Of a stretch of 64,000 nt of DNA, positions 21,923 to 33,660 are shown in pieces. The position numbers and the translations under genes are program-made. The DNA is from Magicicada septendecula. Lineage: Eukaryota; Arthropoda; Insecta; Hemiptera; Cicadidae. How positions within the stretch are numbered: the stretch's first letter is position 1; each line of letters opens with the position of its first letter. The stretch is taken from contig CM068373.1 in the NCBI GenBank assembly GCA_034769895.1, positions 202,472,134 through 202,536,133 on the forward strand. The letters run 5' to 3'. The notes under the pieces are model-generated. The model was not told the DNA's origin. It searched no databases and was given only the letters and a program-made list of their open reading frames with translations.

Positions 21923-22215
21923 TGTGGTCACTAACATCTACCACCTCACATTAGCGCACTTGATTTTCACTGATGATGGCAGTCGATGGCACTTCCGAAA
22001 CGTCTGGTTTTGCAGAATACATTGGACCACGGCCAAACAGCCTGGAAAGGAATTTTATCAACAAACTACTTCATCGTTGCCGATAATGTAGTACACATAT
22101 AAAAAATTATCCCCTCCCCTTCACCTATCATTTTAAATTATAGAAAATTATCCCCTCCCCCTTCAACTTCCCCCTACCCCTTTTCATTTATCGATATTTC
22201 ATCTACCTTTCTAGA
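21923..22215 (+). mobile_element. PLE-like segment with hammerhead core and C-rich tract
   Basis: Hammerhead-like core: CTGATGA at 21970-21976, a possible stem II (GGCAGT with ACTTCC, one mismatch), GAAAC at 21997-22001 and GTC at 22002-22004. Then a pyrimidine-rich tract (CCCCTCCCCTTCACC, CCCCTCCCCCTTCAACTTCC) ends in CTTTCTAG at 22207-22214, which looks like a 3' splice site. Penelope-like elements carry this kind of core near their ends. The assignment is by motif only. Confidence 0.4.
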
Positions 22216-22536
22216 ATGGATTATTATGACCTTTTCAGGATACTTTATTTATCAAAATTAAGTACTTTACTCTTGTTAAAACATAAAACGTTGCAGGTAA
22301 ACTACCCCTTCTCCTTAACCGATCTTCACCAAAATCAACAGACCTTGAGTCCTCTACAATATGCAAAAAATTATTTGAATTTGCGGCAATTATCATTCGC
22401 CATAGACAAAATTCTATACACAGACATCTTTCAAAAAATTACTTCTTTATGTATTGAGGGTAGTACAATCAGAATCAGCCCTTATCTCGAACACGATTTT
22501 TTTCGCCATCCATTTCCTTATGGAACATGGAAGTAA
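22216..22536 (+). CDS. Orphan ORF of 106 codons, copy 1
   Basis: Reads DYYDLFRILYLSKLSTLLLL, then YPFSLTDLHQNQQTLSPLQY, LRQLSFAIDKILYTDIF and ends FFRHPFPYGTWK. It is hydrophobic at the start, with no signal cleavage motif that I can point to, and a basic, aromatic end. The frame is also open about 20 codons upstream, through the C-rich tract. I do not recognise the family. Four copies exist (36321, 47484, 58742) with all 106 codons open, but the ATG is GTG in two of them, so the frame may begin at the CTAG/ACAG acceptor-like site and not at this codon. Neighbouring PLE-like motifs suggest it belongs to a retroelement. Confidence 0.4.
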   Translation: MDYYDLFRILYLSKLSTLLLLKHKTLQVNYPFSLTDLHQNQQTLSPLQYAKNYLNLRQLSFAIDKILYTDIFQKITSLCIEGSTIRISPYLEHDFFRHPFPYGTWK

Positions 22537-22985
22537 AAACAATATCCTTCTTTTTATAATATGTATTGCACATGTTTTCTAACTCGGGACACTAATTATT
22601 AGATAAAATGTTTACCTTCATTTAAGCCAGCTTCCACTCACTGTGTTCTTTCTCAGAGGCCATAACATGTTTTTTTTTTAACGTTGCTGAACATAAATTG
22701 ATGTTGAATTAAAAATAAAGTAAAGGATTAGCACCTGAATTTTGCAACGTGCAAGTTGAAGAATCTATTTAATTATTGCACTTAACTTGATATAAGTACT
22801 GATTACATTTCAGGATTATTATTTTCAGAAATAATGTTATGTAAACCAGATTTCCCCATATAAAGTTAATTAAAATTCTTTAACGCATAGCATTCCAGGC
22901 CTTTATGGTAGTAGATTTGTATTAATAAATTTGAATTTACGCAAATAATTCTCTTTGATTAACCAGAGTTACACACACAAACTTA
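22537..22985. repeat. 3' flank of orphan ORF, shared with outer arms
   Basis: No gene. The part 22745-22985 (from GCAACGTGCAAGTTGAAGAA) matches 59270-59510 directly and 3190-3450 inverted, tying the internal unit to the outer arms. Confidence 0.6.
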
Positions 22986-23764
22986 AGGCTAGGAGAATCC
23001 TTGAAATGTTTGGAGCATCACTAGGTCATCATGATGGATCTAATAATCAAACTTCAGTTTCTGTGAAAAGCTGGCAGATTTGAGTAGCCACTTGATAAAG
23101 GATGGTATTGTAAAAGCAACAATTCTTTCAGAATTATTTTATAACCCTGTCAGTCTGCAAATAACTATCACTCCTTTAGATCATCAGCAGATTTAAACTT
23201 TTCTTATTCGTGCTAGGAATGTATCATGTAAAACTGCTGGAAATATGGAATACAAGAACAAATCAAACATTGTACATTGTTTGATCAAAGAAATTTAAAA
23301 AAAAAAACTTGTAAACTCTGAAAACATTTGTTCTAATACAGAATTCAAATTAAATAAAGAAAAAAGGAATTGTGTGCGTGCTAGTGAGTGTGTTTTAATG
23401 ATGGAGACATCTTTGCCCTTGCTCCTCAACCACTTTCAGAAAGTGACAGACAGAACAATGCCTGACCTGCAAATGGTCTTGAAACATACTTGTGATCTTG
23501 CAAAAGAAGATCAGTCCTCTGTGTGTTTTAATGATAATTAGTTAATCAATGGACATGTCATGGTCAACAAAATCCAAGAATTTACAAACGAATAATGAAA
23601 ACACAGAGATTAAAAACTAATAAGAAATCATTAAATAGACATAAAGAAACAAATTAGTAAAATTTATTAATGAATCAAAGGAATTCAGAAATTCAACTGA
23701 TAATCACACATTAGTACATAGTGTTACTAATTTCACAAGTCCACAAAATTTGTAATTATTAAAT
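22986..23764 (+). repeat. Partial module X plus spacer, plus
   Basis: Right two fifths of X (from TTAAGGCTAGGAGAATCC), then spacer with an unrecognised frame (NHFQKVTDRTMPDL, near 23420). The X part joins the arm-derived sequence at ACACACAAAC/TTAAGGC, a microhomology-free junction present in three units. Confidence 0.6.
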
Positions 23765-23910
23765 TCCACTCTAACCCATTATTAATACTTAATCATTTGC
23801 GTGTTAACAGAAACTGCACATTGCTTTTTATTGCATTATGTTGAAAAAAGGATTTTAATGTACTTGTTTGGTTATACGTTAGATTGTACTGGGTTCTAAA
23901 TTGGAAGTAG
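23765..23910 (+). repeat. Piece E, solo, plus
   Basis: Inverted counterpart of 11661-11815; starts at CCACTCTAACCCATTATTAA and ends at AATTGGAAGTAGAATTC. Confidence 0.6.
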
Positions 23911-25030
23911 AATTCTTGAAAAGAACGAATCCATAATATTTTTACCATGTGGGGCGCATTCCTTGAAACATGTGGGTGTTAATGCTGCAAAACTCAATGC
24001 AGATGTGATGACATTTTTCGGGCATGTTGCAAGTCTTTACTCATTTTTCTCTAGCAGCCCTAGAGAAAAATGTTGGGAAGTTTTGAAAAAGCACATTCCT
24101 TTATCACTGCAGAGCTTCCCTGAAACAAGATGAAGTGAGAGGATCCAAGCTGTCAAACCGATAGTTAAGCACTACCCAGGAGTACTTAAATTGTTGGATA
24201 TACTTTAGAAGAGATGTCTTCTAGTCTAACTCCCTCTGCCTACAACATCATATTAGGGTTTAAGAAATATTTCAATTCCACAAAGAGCTTAATGTTGGCA
24301 TCATTTTGGTTCAAAGTGTTCATATATTGACTAAAAAAATGTTATTCAAAGCAAAGGAATCACACTCGTTGAAATAACTCTAGTGGAAGATTTGCTGACA
24401 GAATTGAAATTGTTGCGTGATAACCCAGACAGCATAATTGAAGAACCAAACTTAATTGCAAAAGAACTAATAAAAGTTCCTCCTGAATCTCCCAAAAGGT
24501 GGAAAAAAAGTACAGATCAATCCAATAGTGATTTTTCAGTAAACAAAGATCAAGAAAATAAATTTAAAACCTCAGTCATGTACCCAGTATTAGAGTTTGT
24601 AATGGGCAACATAAAAACACGATTCACTGCAATTAGTTCAATTCGTGACTTGTTTCCACCAGTATTGAACTTTACGGACATGGAAAATGATGAATTAGAA
24701 TTGAAAGTAAAAGTTCTCATTATCAAGTTTAAAAAGGAATTGGCAATGGATCTATTTGAAGAAATATTACACTTGAAGAACATTTATAAAACAGAGTTTG
24801 AATCAGAAAAGAATCCACTAAGCCTACTCCAAAAACCTTCAAACTGTATTTGTGAACTTCTGTCTTGCCTATAGGCTTTTCTGTACTATTCCAGTTACAG
24901 TTTCGTCTCTTGAAAAATCTTTGAGCAGTATAGCGAATTCACTGAAAACTTGGCAGAGAAGCACTACCTACCAAGAAAGGCTTGGCAATTTTAGCTATTA
25001 CAAATGAATTGGCTAACAGTATTCCACTCT
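23911..25030 (+). pseudogene. ZMYM1-like hAT transposase fragment, plus, 14-kb unit copy 1
   Basis: Most complete plus-strand version: catalytic-core remnant from 23911 (NESIIFLPCGAHSLKHVGVN), 163-codon stretch at 24383-24874, then the dimerisation region. Upstream of the GTG the frame reads QSKGITLVEITLVEDLLTEL, proving that the 163-codon stretch continues upstream. Copy-specific: 8 bases are missing at about 24983 inside the dimerisation region (GAAAGGCTTGGCAATT where others have GAAAGGCTTAATAATTTGG), so the 62-codon frame is lost here. Confidence 0.8.
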
Positions 25031-25640
25031 AACCCATTATTAATACTTAATCATTTGGGTGTTAACAGAAACTGCACATTGCTTTTTATTGCATTATGTT
25101 GAAAAAAGGATTTTTATGTACTTGTTTGGTTATAGGCCTACGTTAGATTGTACTGTGTTCTAAATTGGAAGTAGGTTTTAATTCCGGTACTTCGAATAAA
25201 TACAGCCTTTTATCCATACAATAAATACAGCCTTTGAATGTACACTAAGTAAGGAAATGTTTGTTAAGTCTAATTAATTTTAAAAATCTAAAAGGTTAAG
25301 TTAGATAATTAAACGTTGACACACCCTCCCAAAATCGTCTCTGTACCGTAATTATGTGCGATAAATGGAAACTAATTTCTGTACTTCCACTAAATACACC
25401 CTTTTAATAAAATATGTGCCAGTAAACCCCAATAAAATATGCACCAATAACAAAGCCTACTATCTAAGTTAGATAATTAAACGTAGACACAACCTCCAAA
25501 AATCGTCTGTGTACCGTAATTATGTGCAATAAATGGAAACTAATTTCTGTACTTCCAATAAATACACCCTTTTAATAAAATATGTGCCAATACTCTGAAT
25601 TCAAATTAAATAAAGAAAAAAGGAATTGTGTGTGTGTGTG
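25031..25640 (+). repeat. Satellite units, plus, with short GT run
   Basis: Piece E, two foldback-type units and a short GT run at 25627-25641, ending at X. Confidence 0.7.
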
Positions 25641-26210
25641 TTTTCTGTGGTTGAGGCTGAAGATAGAAGTAGTTTCTGTAGAAATATTTCATTTCTAAAA
25701 CGATTTTAAATATAAATCTTAAAACATGGAAGTCATGTATAGTTCTCCACACGGATATTTTCATTATTTGCATCAAATAGTATTATTGTTTAATACATGT
25801 TCTATCCAGATCAAATTATGTGTATACAGTTCTGGAAAAATTAGAAATACAATTTTTTTTGTTTATTTTAAACTGTATTATGTTTGGAAGTATCCCAAAG
25901 TAAATTTAACATTAATCATGTCAATCAATGAGGCCAGTCTAGTTTTTTAAGGCTAGGAGAATCCTTGAAATGTTTGGAGCATCAGTAGGTCAGCATGATG
26001 GATCTAATAATCAAACTTCAGTTTCTGTGAAAAGCTGGCAGATTTGAGTAGGCACTTGATAAAGGATGGTATTGTAAAAGCAACAATTCTTTCAGAATTA
26101 TTTTATAACCCTGTCAGTCTGCAAATAACTATCACTCCTTTAGATCATCAGCAGATTTAAACTTTTCTTATTTGTGCTAGGAATGTATCATGTAAAACTG
26201 CTGGAAGCAT
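25641..26210 (+). repeat. Module X, plus
   Basis: Inverted match of 9345-9925. Contains the EVMYSSPHGYFHYLHQIVLL frame (25726-25950). Confidence 0.75.
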
Positions 26211-27654
26211 GGTATACAAAGTTTCTATTATCCTTTTCAAGGTTGATGACCAAAACAAAAAGTACTACTTATAATTCATCATTGTAGCAGTTACACAGCA
26301 GTATACTAAACATCTCTTGGTTAATACCTGTACTCTGGTCAGGTAGGACACAATGAATCATTCAAAACAAGTACAATTCAGTGTCAATGTCTAGTGTTTA
26401 TGTGTCACTGCTACCCATAGTGAATCATTTGTATTGTACATAACAAATAGTATTCTGACTGTACACGTTTTTCATCTGACAAGAATTTTATACTTAGGCA
26501 AACTCATTTAATGGTGTAACCTTCTGTAATATGTGCCAAACAAGTATTCATAAAATTAATATTTGTGTCAAATTGTGTTTTATTTATTTCAAACAAAATC
26601 TGTTTTGTGGACATAACTTTATGTCCAATACAATTATTATGTTATTTCTTTTTAGTATCCCTTATAGATTTGCGTGATCAAAACTTTTAATACTAAAACT
26701 TTTTTTCAGCTGATAACCATGCTTTGTTGAGATTATTAAAGAAAAGTTTTGCTCATTCAGTGATGTGGCATCTTCAGTGATAAAGTTGAGTCTCATCGTG
26801 GTAAAACTACTGAAGACTTCATAGAATTGGAAAATTAATGAGAATAATATTCTTACAACCAGTGACAAGAATTATGAACTTAAAACAGTGGAATGAATTA
26901 CTGAATACCAGATACTCTCAATTGCTAAAACAAACACACTTATATTACAACAGTTCTCTTTATATAATTATCCAGGACACACTGTATAGCCTACAAACAG
27001 TAATAAAAAAATCACAATAGTTTACAACACAAGTAAACAATTGATCATTTGTCACTTTTATTAAAAACTGCTGTCTAATATCATCCTATATGAATGCACA
27101 ACCTACTACACCAACTTTCTAAAACTCAGCTGGTGGCAACATCCTAATTATCAGGCTAATGTGATAAAGTTCCAGATGAATGCCAAGAGTGTGGCTCTAG
27201 AATATTCTGCAGTGCTGCTGATTAACAGTATGTGATCAGCATCACATAGAGTACTACACATTTAAGCTATCTAATTGACTTGGTATTAGAATATTAGTAA
27301 AATGTGCTTGTTAACCAAATAGTGTGTTATTACTCCTGAAAATCCCATTTCACTAAGAGCATTTTAGAAGTCTGGGTTATCTTTTATGTTTCACTCCACA
27401 AACATGCCTTTAGTTCAGCATTTCTTAACCTATTGGGCATGAGCCACTGCAGGGTCCCGAGAGGGCATTTGGTGGGTTGCAAAGTCAGGTTCGGAAATTT
27501 ATTTACTGTGTCTTAAAAAGCTACTACATGTAAATAACTAAGATATATCATTTTAACAATTTAAATTCAACCTGTTTTGTACATAGTCTAAACTGTACAT
27601 TTTTGTTATTCATGCTCTACCATTGTTTTTTACCAGCTCTGATGTTTAACTCTC
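26211..27654. other. Spacer of the long unit, plus copy 1
   Basis: Inverted counterpart of 7910-9344. Charlie-type terminus-like sequence CAGCATTTCTTAACC at 27416. Short frames on both strands (68 and 60 codons) have no recognisable content. Confidence 0.5.
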
Positions 27655-28339
27655 TATAACCAGATTGAAAGTTGCTTCCCAGAGGGATACAGTGAATTCA
27701 ATTGGATTCAAGACCCATTCTTGTATTTTGAAAGTTCTAACATGTTGTCAGTAAAACTAAATGAGCAATTGTGTGATATCATCTGTGATGCTGGGATTAA
27801 AACTAAATTTTTAGTAAATTATTTTGTATAGTTAGTGATAACATGAGACATGTCATGGACAACAAAATCCATAAACTTTTAGATTCTGACTTAACAAAGT
27901 TCTGGATATCTTTAAGAGATGAATATCCTGAACTTTCGGAGTTGCTCATCCCATTCACCACCTCATTCTTGAGTGAAATGGGATTTTCATCTCAAGTGAA
28001 AAGCAAGCACACAAATAGACTTGACGCACACTCAGATTTATGACTTAATTTAACCACTCTTGAATCCAACATACCCCAGCTTTTGCAGAAAAAGCAGCTC
28101 CAACTGTCACATTAGTAACTAATGATTAGTTAGGCAAGTAAAAACTCTTTTGTTTTTAACTTCAGCATGTGTTTATTAGAGCAAATTAGTCTTTTGAATT
28201 ACATATTTGCTTTTTGCTTTTCTATAATTAAGTGTATATATAATTTCTTTAAGCATAAAAGAAGGCTTAAAGTTCTCAGTGTTACCAAAAATATGATTAT
28301 AAAGTGGGTGCACAAGTAGTTCTGCCATGCACACCCCTA
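27655..28339 (+). pseudogene. ZBED5-like hAT transposase C-terminus and element end, copy 2
   Basis: NQIESCFPEGYSEFNWIQDP from 27658, stop at about 27829-27831, then KFWISLRDEYPELSELLIPF in the frame 27843-28043, and the element terminus ending CACACCCCTA at 28339. The next bases are satellite in plus orientation. At 27847-27871 are the 25 bases also found in the other repeat module. Confidence 0.75.
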
Positions 28340-30483
28340 CAAGTCTAATTAATTTTAAAAATCTAAAAGGTTAAGTTAGATAATTAAACGTAGACACAAC
28401 CTCCCAAAATCGTCTCTGTACCGTAATTATGTGCGATAAATGGAAACTAATTTCTGTACTTCCAATAAATACACCCTTTTAATAAAATATGTACCAATAA
28501 AATACTGTATGTACGAATAACGTAGCCTACTAGGTTATACGTTCTAAATTGGAAGTACCGATAGGTTTTAATTCTAATAAATACAGCCTTTAATGTATAT
28601 ACAGCCTTTTATCCATACAATAAATACAGCCTTTGAATGTACACTAACAAAGGAAATTTTTGTTAAATCTAATTAATTTTAAAAATCTAAAAGGTTAAGT
28701 TGCATTGTTAAACGTAGACACAACCTCCAAAAATCGTCTGTGTACCGTAATTATGTGCGATAAATGGAAAATAATTTCTGTACTTCCAATAAATACACCC
28801 TTTTAATAAAATATGTGCCAATAAACCCCAATAAAATATGCAAATAGGTTATAGGTCTACGTTCTAAATTGGAACTAGGTTTTAATTCCGGTACTTCGAA
28901 TAAATACAGCCTTTAATGTTATGTACAGCAGCCTTGTATGCATACAATAATTTAATGTACACTAACAAAGGAAATTTTTGTTAAATCTAATTAATTTTAA
29001 AAATCTAAAAGGTTAAGTTGCATTGTTAAACGTAGATACAACCTCCAAAAATCGTCTGTGTACCGTAATTATGTGCGATAAATGGAAAATTATTTCTGTA
29101 CTTCCAGTAAATACACCCTTTTATTGTACACTAACAAAGTAAATTTTATTTAAGTTACATTGTCTACATAACCTCCATAAACTGGCATTAGTTACTTGTG
29201 AAGAAAACAGTTCTAGTACACAACGAACACGGAAAAAAAATACAAACGTGGAGACGGAAGTTGTCTTTGGCCGCAGGAAACAGTGAAAGACCCGGAAACT
29301 TTCACTATAGCCTGCGGCCAAAGAAACTTTCGTCTCCGGGTTTGTACCTGTGTTCCGTGTTCGATGTGTACTAGAACTGTTTTCTTCACAAGTAACTAAT
29401 GCCAGGTTATTGAGGTTATGTACGACAATGTAACATCTAAAATTTACTTTGTTAGTGTACAATAAAAGGGTGTATTTACTGGAAGTACAGAAATTAGTTT
29501 CCATTTATCGCACATAATTACGGTACACAGACAATTTTTGGAGGTTGTGTCTACGTTTAACAATGTAACTTAACCTTTTAGATTTTTAAAATTAATTAGA
29601 TTTAACAAAAATTTCCTTTGTTAGTGTACATTAAATTATTGTACGGATAAAAGGCTGCTGTACATTACATTAAAGGCTGTATTTATTCGAAGTACCGGAA
29701 TTAAAACCTAGTTCCAATTTAGAACGTAGACCTATAACCTATTTGCATATTTTATTGGGGTTTATTGGCACATATTTTATTAAAAGGGTGTATTTATTGG
29801 AAGTACAGAAATTAGTTTCCATTTATCGCACATAATTACGGTACACAGACGATTTTTGGAGGTTGTGTCTACGTTTAACAATGTAACTTAACCTTTTAGA
29901 TTTTTAAAATTAATTAGATTTAACAAAAATTTCCTTTGTTAGTGTACATTCAAAGGCTGTATTTATTGTATGGATAAAAGGCTGTATTTATTCGAATTAA
30001 AACCTATCGGTACTTCCAATTTAGAACGTATAACCTAGTAGGCTTCGTTATTGGTGCATATTTTATTGCGGTTTATTGACACATATTTTATTAAAAGGGT
30101 GTATTTATTGGAAGTACAGAAATTAGTTTCCATTTATTGCACATAATTACGGTACAGAGACGATTTTGGGAGGTTGTGTCAACGTTTAATTATCTAACTT
30201 AACCTTTTAGATTTTTAAAATTAATTAGACTTAACAAACATTTCCTTACTTAGTGTACATTCAAAGGCAGTATTTATTGTATCGATAAAAGGCTGTATTT
30301 ATTCGAAGTACCGGAATTAAAACCTACTTCCAATTTAGAACACAGTAAAATTTAACGTAGGCCTATAACCAAACAAGTACATTAAAATCCTTTTTTCAAC
30401 ATAATGCAATAAAAAGCAATGTGCAGTTTCTGTTAACACCCAAATGATTAAGTATTAATAATGGGTTAGAGTGGAATTCAATG
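28340..30483. mobile_element. Foldback element with satellite arms, copy 2
   Basis: Plus-oriented satellite units from 28340 to 29115, palindromic core, then minus-oriented units to piece E ending at 30483. The left end is cut by the Charlie-like hAT terminus, the same junction as 7225/7226, so both derive from one ancestral arrangement. The overall inverted repeat spans about 2 kb around the centre near 29294. Confidence 0.7.
29116..29470. repeat. Palindromic core of foldback copy 2
   Basis: Arms 29116-29289 and 29299-29470 are imperfect complements. The loop is 9 bases between AGTGAAAG and CTTTCACT; next outward are TTTGGCCGCAGG and CCTGCGGCCAAA, then GAGACGGAAG against CTTTCGTCTC, then ACACGGAA/TTCCGTGT. 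The region is clearly GC-richer than the AT-rich flanks. The 127-codon minus frame over it is a palindrome shadow. Confidence 0.85.
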
Positions 30484-31805
30484 TTACTATGGTCTAAATT
30501 TAAGACAAAAAATAAACATAATCTGTGTTTATCAACACATAAGTGATACATAAGTCAATTGTTACAAAGATAAAAGAGTATAACCAATTATAAGTGAGAG
30601 ACCTGTTTCTAAAACGGCTTAAGTAGTGCAAAGTTTTTTTTTTCTTGCTTTCATTTGAGCAAACTGGTCAATAACATCTGACTGATAAATTAATACTGTT
30701 AGCCAATTCATTTTTAATAGCTAAAATTGCCAAATTATTAAGCCTTTCTTGGTAGGTAGTGCTTCTCTGCCAAGTTTTCAGTGAATTCGCTAACCTGCTG
30801 AAAGATTTTTCAGGAGACGAAACTGTAACTGGAATAGTACAGAAAAGCCTATAGGCAAGACAGAAATTCACAAATACAGCTTGAAGGTTTTTGGAGTAGG
30901 CTTAGTGGATTCTTTTCTGATTCAAACTCTGTTTTATAAATGTTCTTCATGTGTAATATTTCTTCAAATAGATCCATTGCCAATTCCTTTTTAAACTTGC
31001 TAATGAGAACTTTTACTTTCAATTCTAATTCATCATTTTCCATGTCCGTAAAGTTCAATACTGGTGGAAACAAGTCACGAATTGAACTAATTGCAGTGAA
31101 TCGTGTTTTTATGTTACCCATTACAAACTCTAATACTGGGTACATGACTGAGGTTTTAAATTTATTTTCTTGATCTTTGTTTACTGAAAAATCACTATTG
31201 GATTTACGTACTTTTTTCCCACCTTTTGGGAGATTCAGGAGGAACTTTTATTAGTTCTTTTGCAATTAAGTTTGGTTCTTCAATTATGCTGTCTGGATTA
31301 TCACGCAACAATTTCAATTCTGTCAGCAAATCTTCCACTAGAGTTATTTCAACATTGAGTGTGATTCCTTTGCTTTGAATAACAACATTTTTTTAGTCAA
31401 TATATGAAAGCACTTTGAACCAAAAAGATGCCAACATTAAGCTCTTTGTGGAATTGAAATATTTCTTAAGCCCTAATATGATGTAGGCAGAGGGAGTTAG
31501 ACTAGAAGACATCTCTTCTAAAATATATCCAACAATTTAAGTACTCCTGGGTAGTGCTTAACTATCGGTTTGACAGCTTGGATCCTCTCACTTCATCTTG
31601 TTTCAGGGAAGCTCTGCAGTGATAAAGGAATGTGCTTTTTCAAAACTTCCCAACATTTTTCTCTAGGGCTGCTAGAGTAAAGACTTGCAACATGCCCGAA
31701 AAATGTCGATCACATCTGCATTGAGTTTTGCAGCATTAACACCCACATATTTCAAGGAATGCGCCCCACATGGTAAAAATATTATGGATTCGTTCTTTTC
31801 AAGAA
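30484..31805 (-). pseudogene. ZMYM1-like hAT, older variant with true 3' end, copy 1
   Basis: Minus-strand reading. This variant diverges from the nine near-identical fragments and is closer to the family: SSPEKSFSRLANSLKTWQRS and LAILAIKNELANSI (30668-30871), then in a neighbouring frame DQFAQMKARKKKL, the basic C-terminus expected of ZMYM1-type transposases, and about 130 bases of 3' flank to 30484. The middle frame at 30849-31145 starts at MYPVLEF; upstream the frame is broken near 31200. Here the hAT fragment continues past the point (NELANSI) where the other copies are cut by piece E. Confidence 0.75.
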
Positions 31806-32480
31806 TTCTACTTCCAATTTAGAACCCAGTACAATCTAACGTATAACCAAACGAGTACATTAAAATCCTTTTTTCAACATAATGCAATAAAAAGCAATGT
31901 GCAGTTTCTGTTAACACGCAAATGATTAAGTATTAATAATGGGTTAGAGTGGAATTTAATAATTACAAATTTTGTGGACTTGTGAAATTAGTAACACTAT
32001 GTACTAATGTGTGATTACCAGTTGAATTTCTGAATTCCTTTGATTCATTAATAAATTTTACTAATTTGTTTCTTTATGTCTATTTAATGATTTCTTATTA
32101 GTTTTTAATCTTTGTGTTTTCATTATTCATTTGTAAATTCTTGGATTTTGTTGTCCATGACATGTCCATTGATTAACTAATTATCATTAAAACACACAGA
32201 GGACTGATCTTCTTTTGCAAGATCACAAGTATGTTTCAAGACCATTTGCAGGTCAGGCATTGTTCTGTCTGTTCACTTTCTGAAAGTGGTTGAGGAGCAA
32301 GGGGGAAGATGTCTCCATTAAAACACACACACACACACACTAGCACGCACACAATTCCTTTTTTTCTTTATTTAATTTGAATTCTATATTAGAACAATTG
32401 TTTTCAGAGTTTTACAAGTTTTTTTTTTAATTTCTTGGATCAAACAATGTACAATGTTTGATTTGTTATTGTATTCCATA
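31806..32480. repeat. Piece E and spacer, minus, copy 1
   Basis: E at 31806-31955, then the same spacer as 20830-21359, with a CA run at about 32323-32341. Confidence 0.6.
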
Positions 32481-33041
32481 CTTCCAGCAGTTTTACATGA
32501 TACATTCCTAACACGAATAAGAAAAGTTTAAATCTGCTGATGATCTAAAGGAGTGATAGTTATTTGCAGACTGACAGGGTTATAAAATAATTCTGAAGAA
32601 TTGTTGCTTTTACAATACCATCCTTTATCAAGTGACTACTCAAATCTGCCAGTTTTTTCACAGAAACTGAAGTTTGATGATTAGATCCATCATGATGACC
32701 TAGTGATGCTCCAAACATTTCAAGGATTCTCCTAGCCTTAAAAAACTGGACTGGCCTCATTTATTGACATGATTAATGTTAAATTTACTTTGGGATACTT
32801 CCAAACATAATACAGTTTAAAATAAACAAAAAAAATTGTATTTCTAATTTTTCCAGAACTGTATACACATAATTTGATCTGGATTGAACGTGTATTAAAC
32901 AATACTATTTGATGCAAATAATTAAAATATCGGTGTGGAGAACCATACATGACTTCCATGTTTTAAGATTTATATTTAAAATCGTTTTAGAAATGAAATA
33001 TTTCTACAGAAACTACTTCTATCTTCAGCCTCAACCACAGA
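32481..33041 (-). repeat. Module X, minus, at duplication joint
   Basis: Full X with the FFKARRILEMFGASLG frame at 32560-32760. Its right edge at about 33041 is the joint between the two 14.1-kb copies; to the right the sequence continues as 18924 onward. Confidence 0.75.
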
Positions 33042-33660
33042 AAACACACACACACACACACAATTCCTTTTTTCTTTATTTAATTTGAATTCAGAGTATT
33101 GGCACATATTTTATTAAAAGGGTGTATTTATTGGAAGTACAGAAATTAGTTTCCATTTATTGCACATAATTACGGTACACAGACGATTTTTGGAGGTTGT
33201 GTCTACGTTTAATTATCTAACTTAGATAGTAGGCTTGTTATTGGTGCATATTTTATTGGGGTTTACTGGCACATATTTTATTAAAAGGGTGTATTTATTG
33301 GAAGTACAGAAATTAGTTTCCATTTATCGCACATAATTACGGTACAGAGACGATTTTGGGAGGGTGTGTCAACGTTTAATTATCTAACTTAACCTTTTAG
33401 ATTTTTAAAATTAATTAGACTTAACAAACATTTCCTTACTTAGTGTACATTCAAAGGCTGTATTTATTGTATGGATAAAAGGTTGTATTTATTCGAAGTA
33501 CCGGAATTAAAACCTACTTCCAATTTAGAACACAGTACAATCTAACGTAGGCCTATAACCAAACAAGTACATTAAAATCCTTTTTTCAACATAATGCAAT
33601 AAAAAGCAATGTGCAGTTTCTGTTAACACCCAAATGATTAAGTATTAATAATGGGTTAGA
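33042..33660 (-). repeat. Satellite units, minus, second 14.1-kb copy
   Basis: Duplicate of 18924-19555 with a shorter CA run (about 33041-33062). Confidence 0.7.

Noticed and set aside
28340-29115. Regularly spaced repeats, considered as CRISPR array
   Set aside because: Units of about 300 bases with degenerate halves in a eukaryotic transposon setting; no short repeats with unique spacers and no cas genes.
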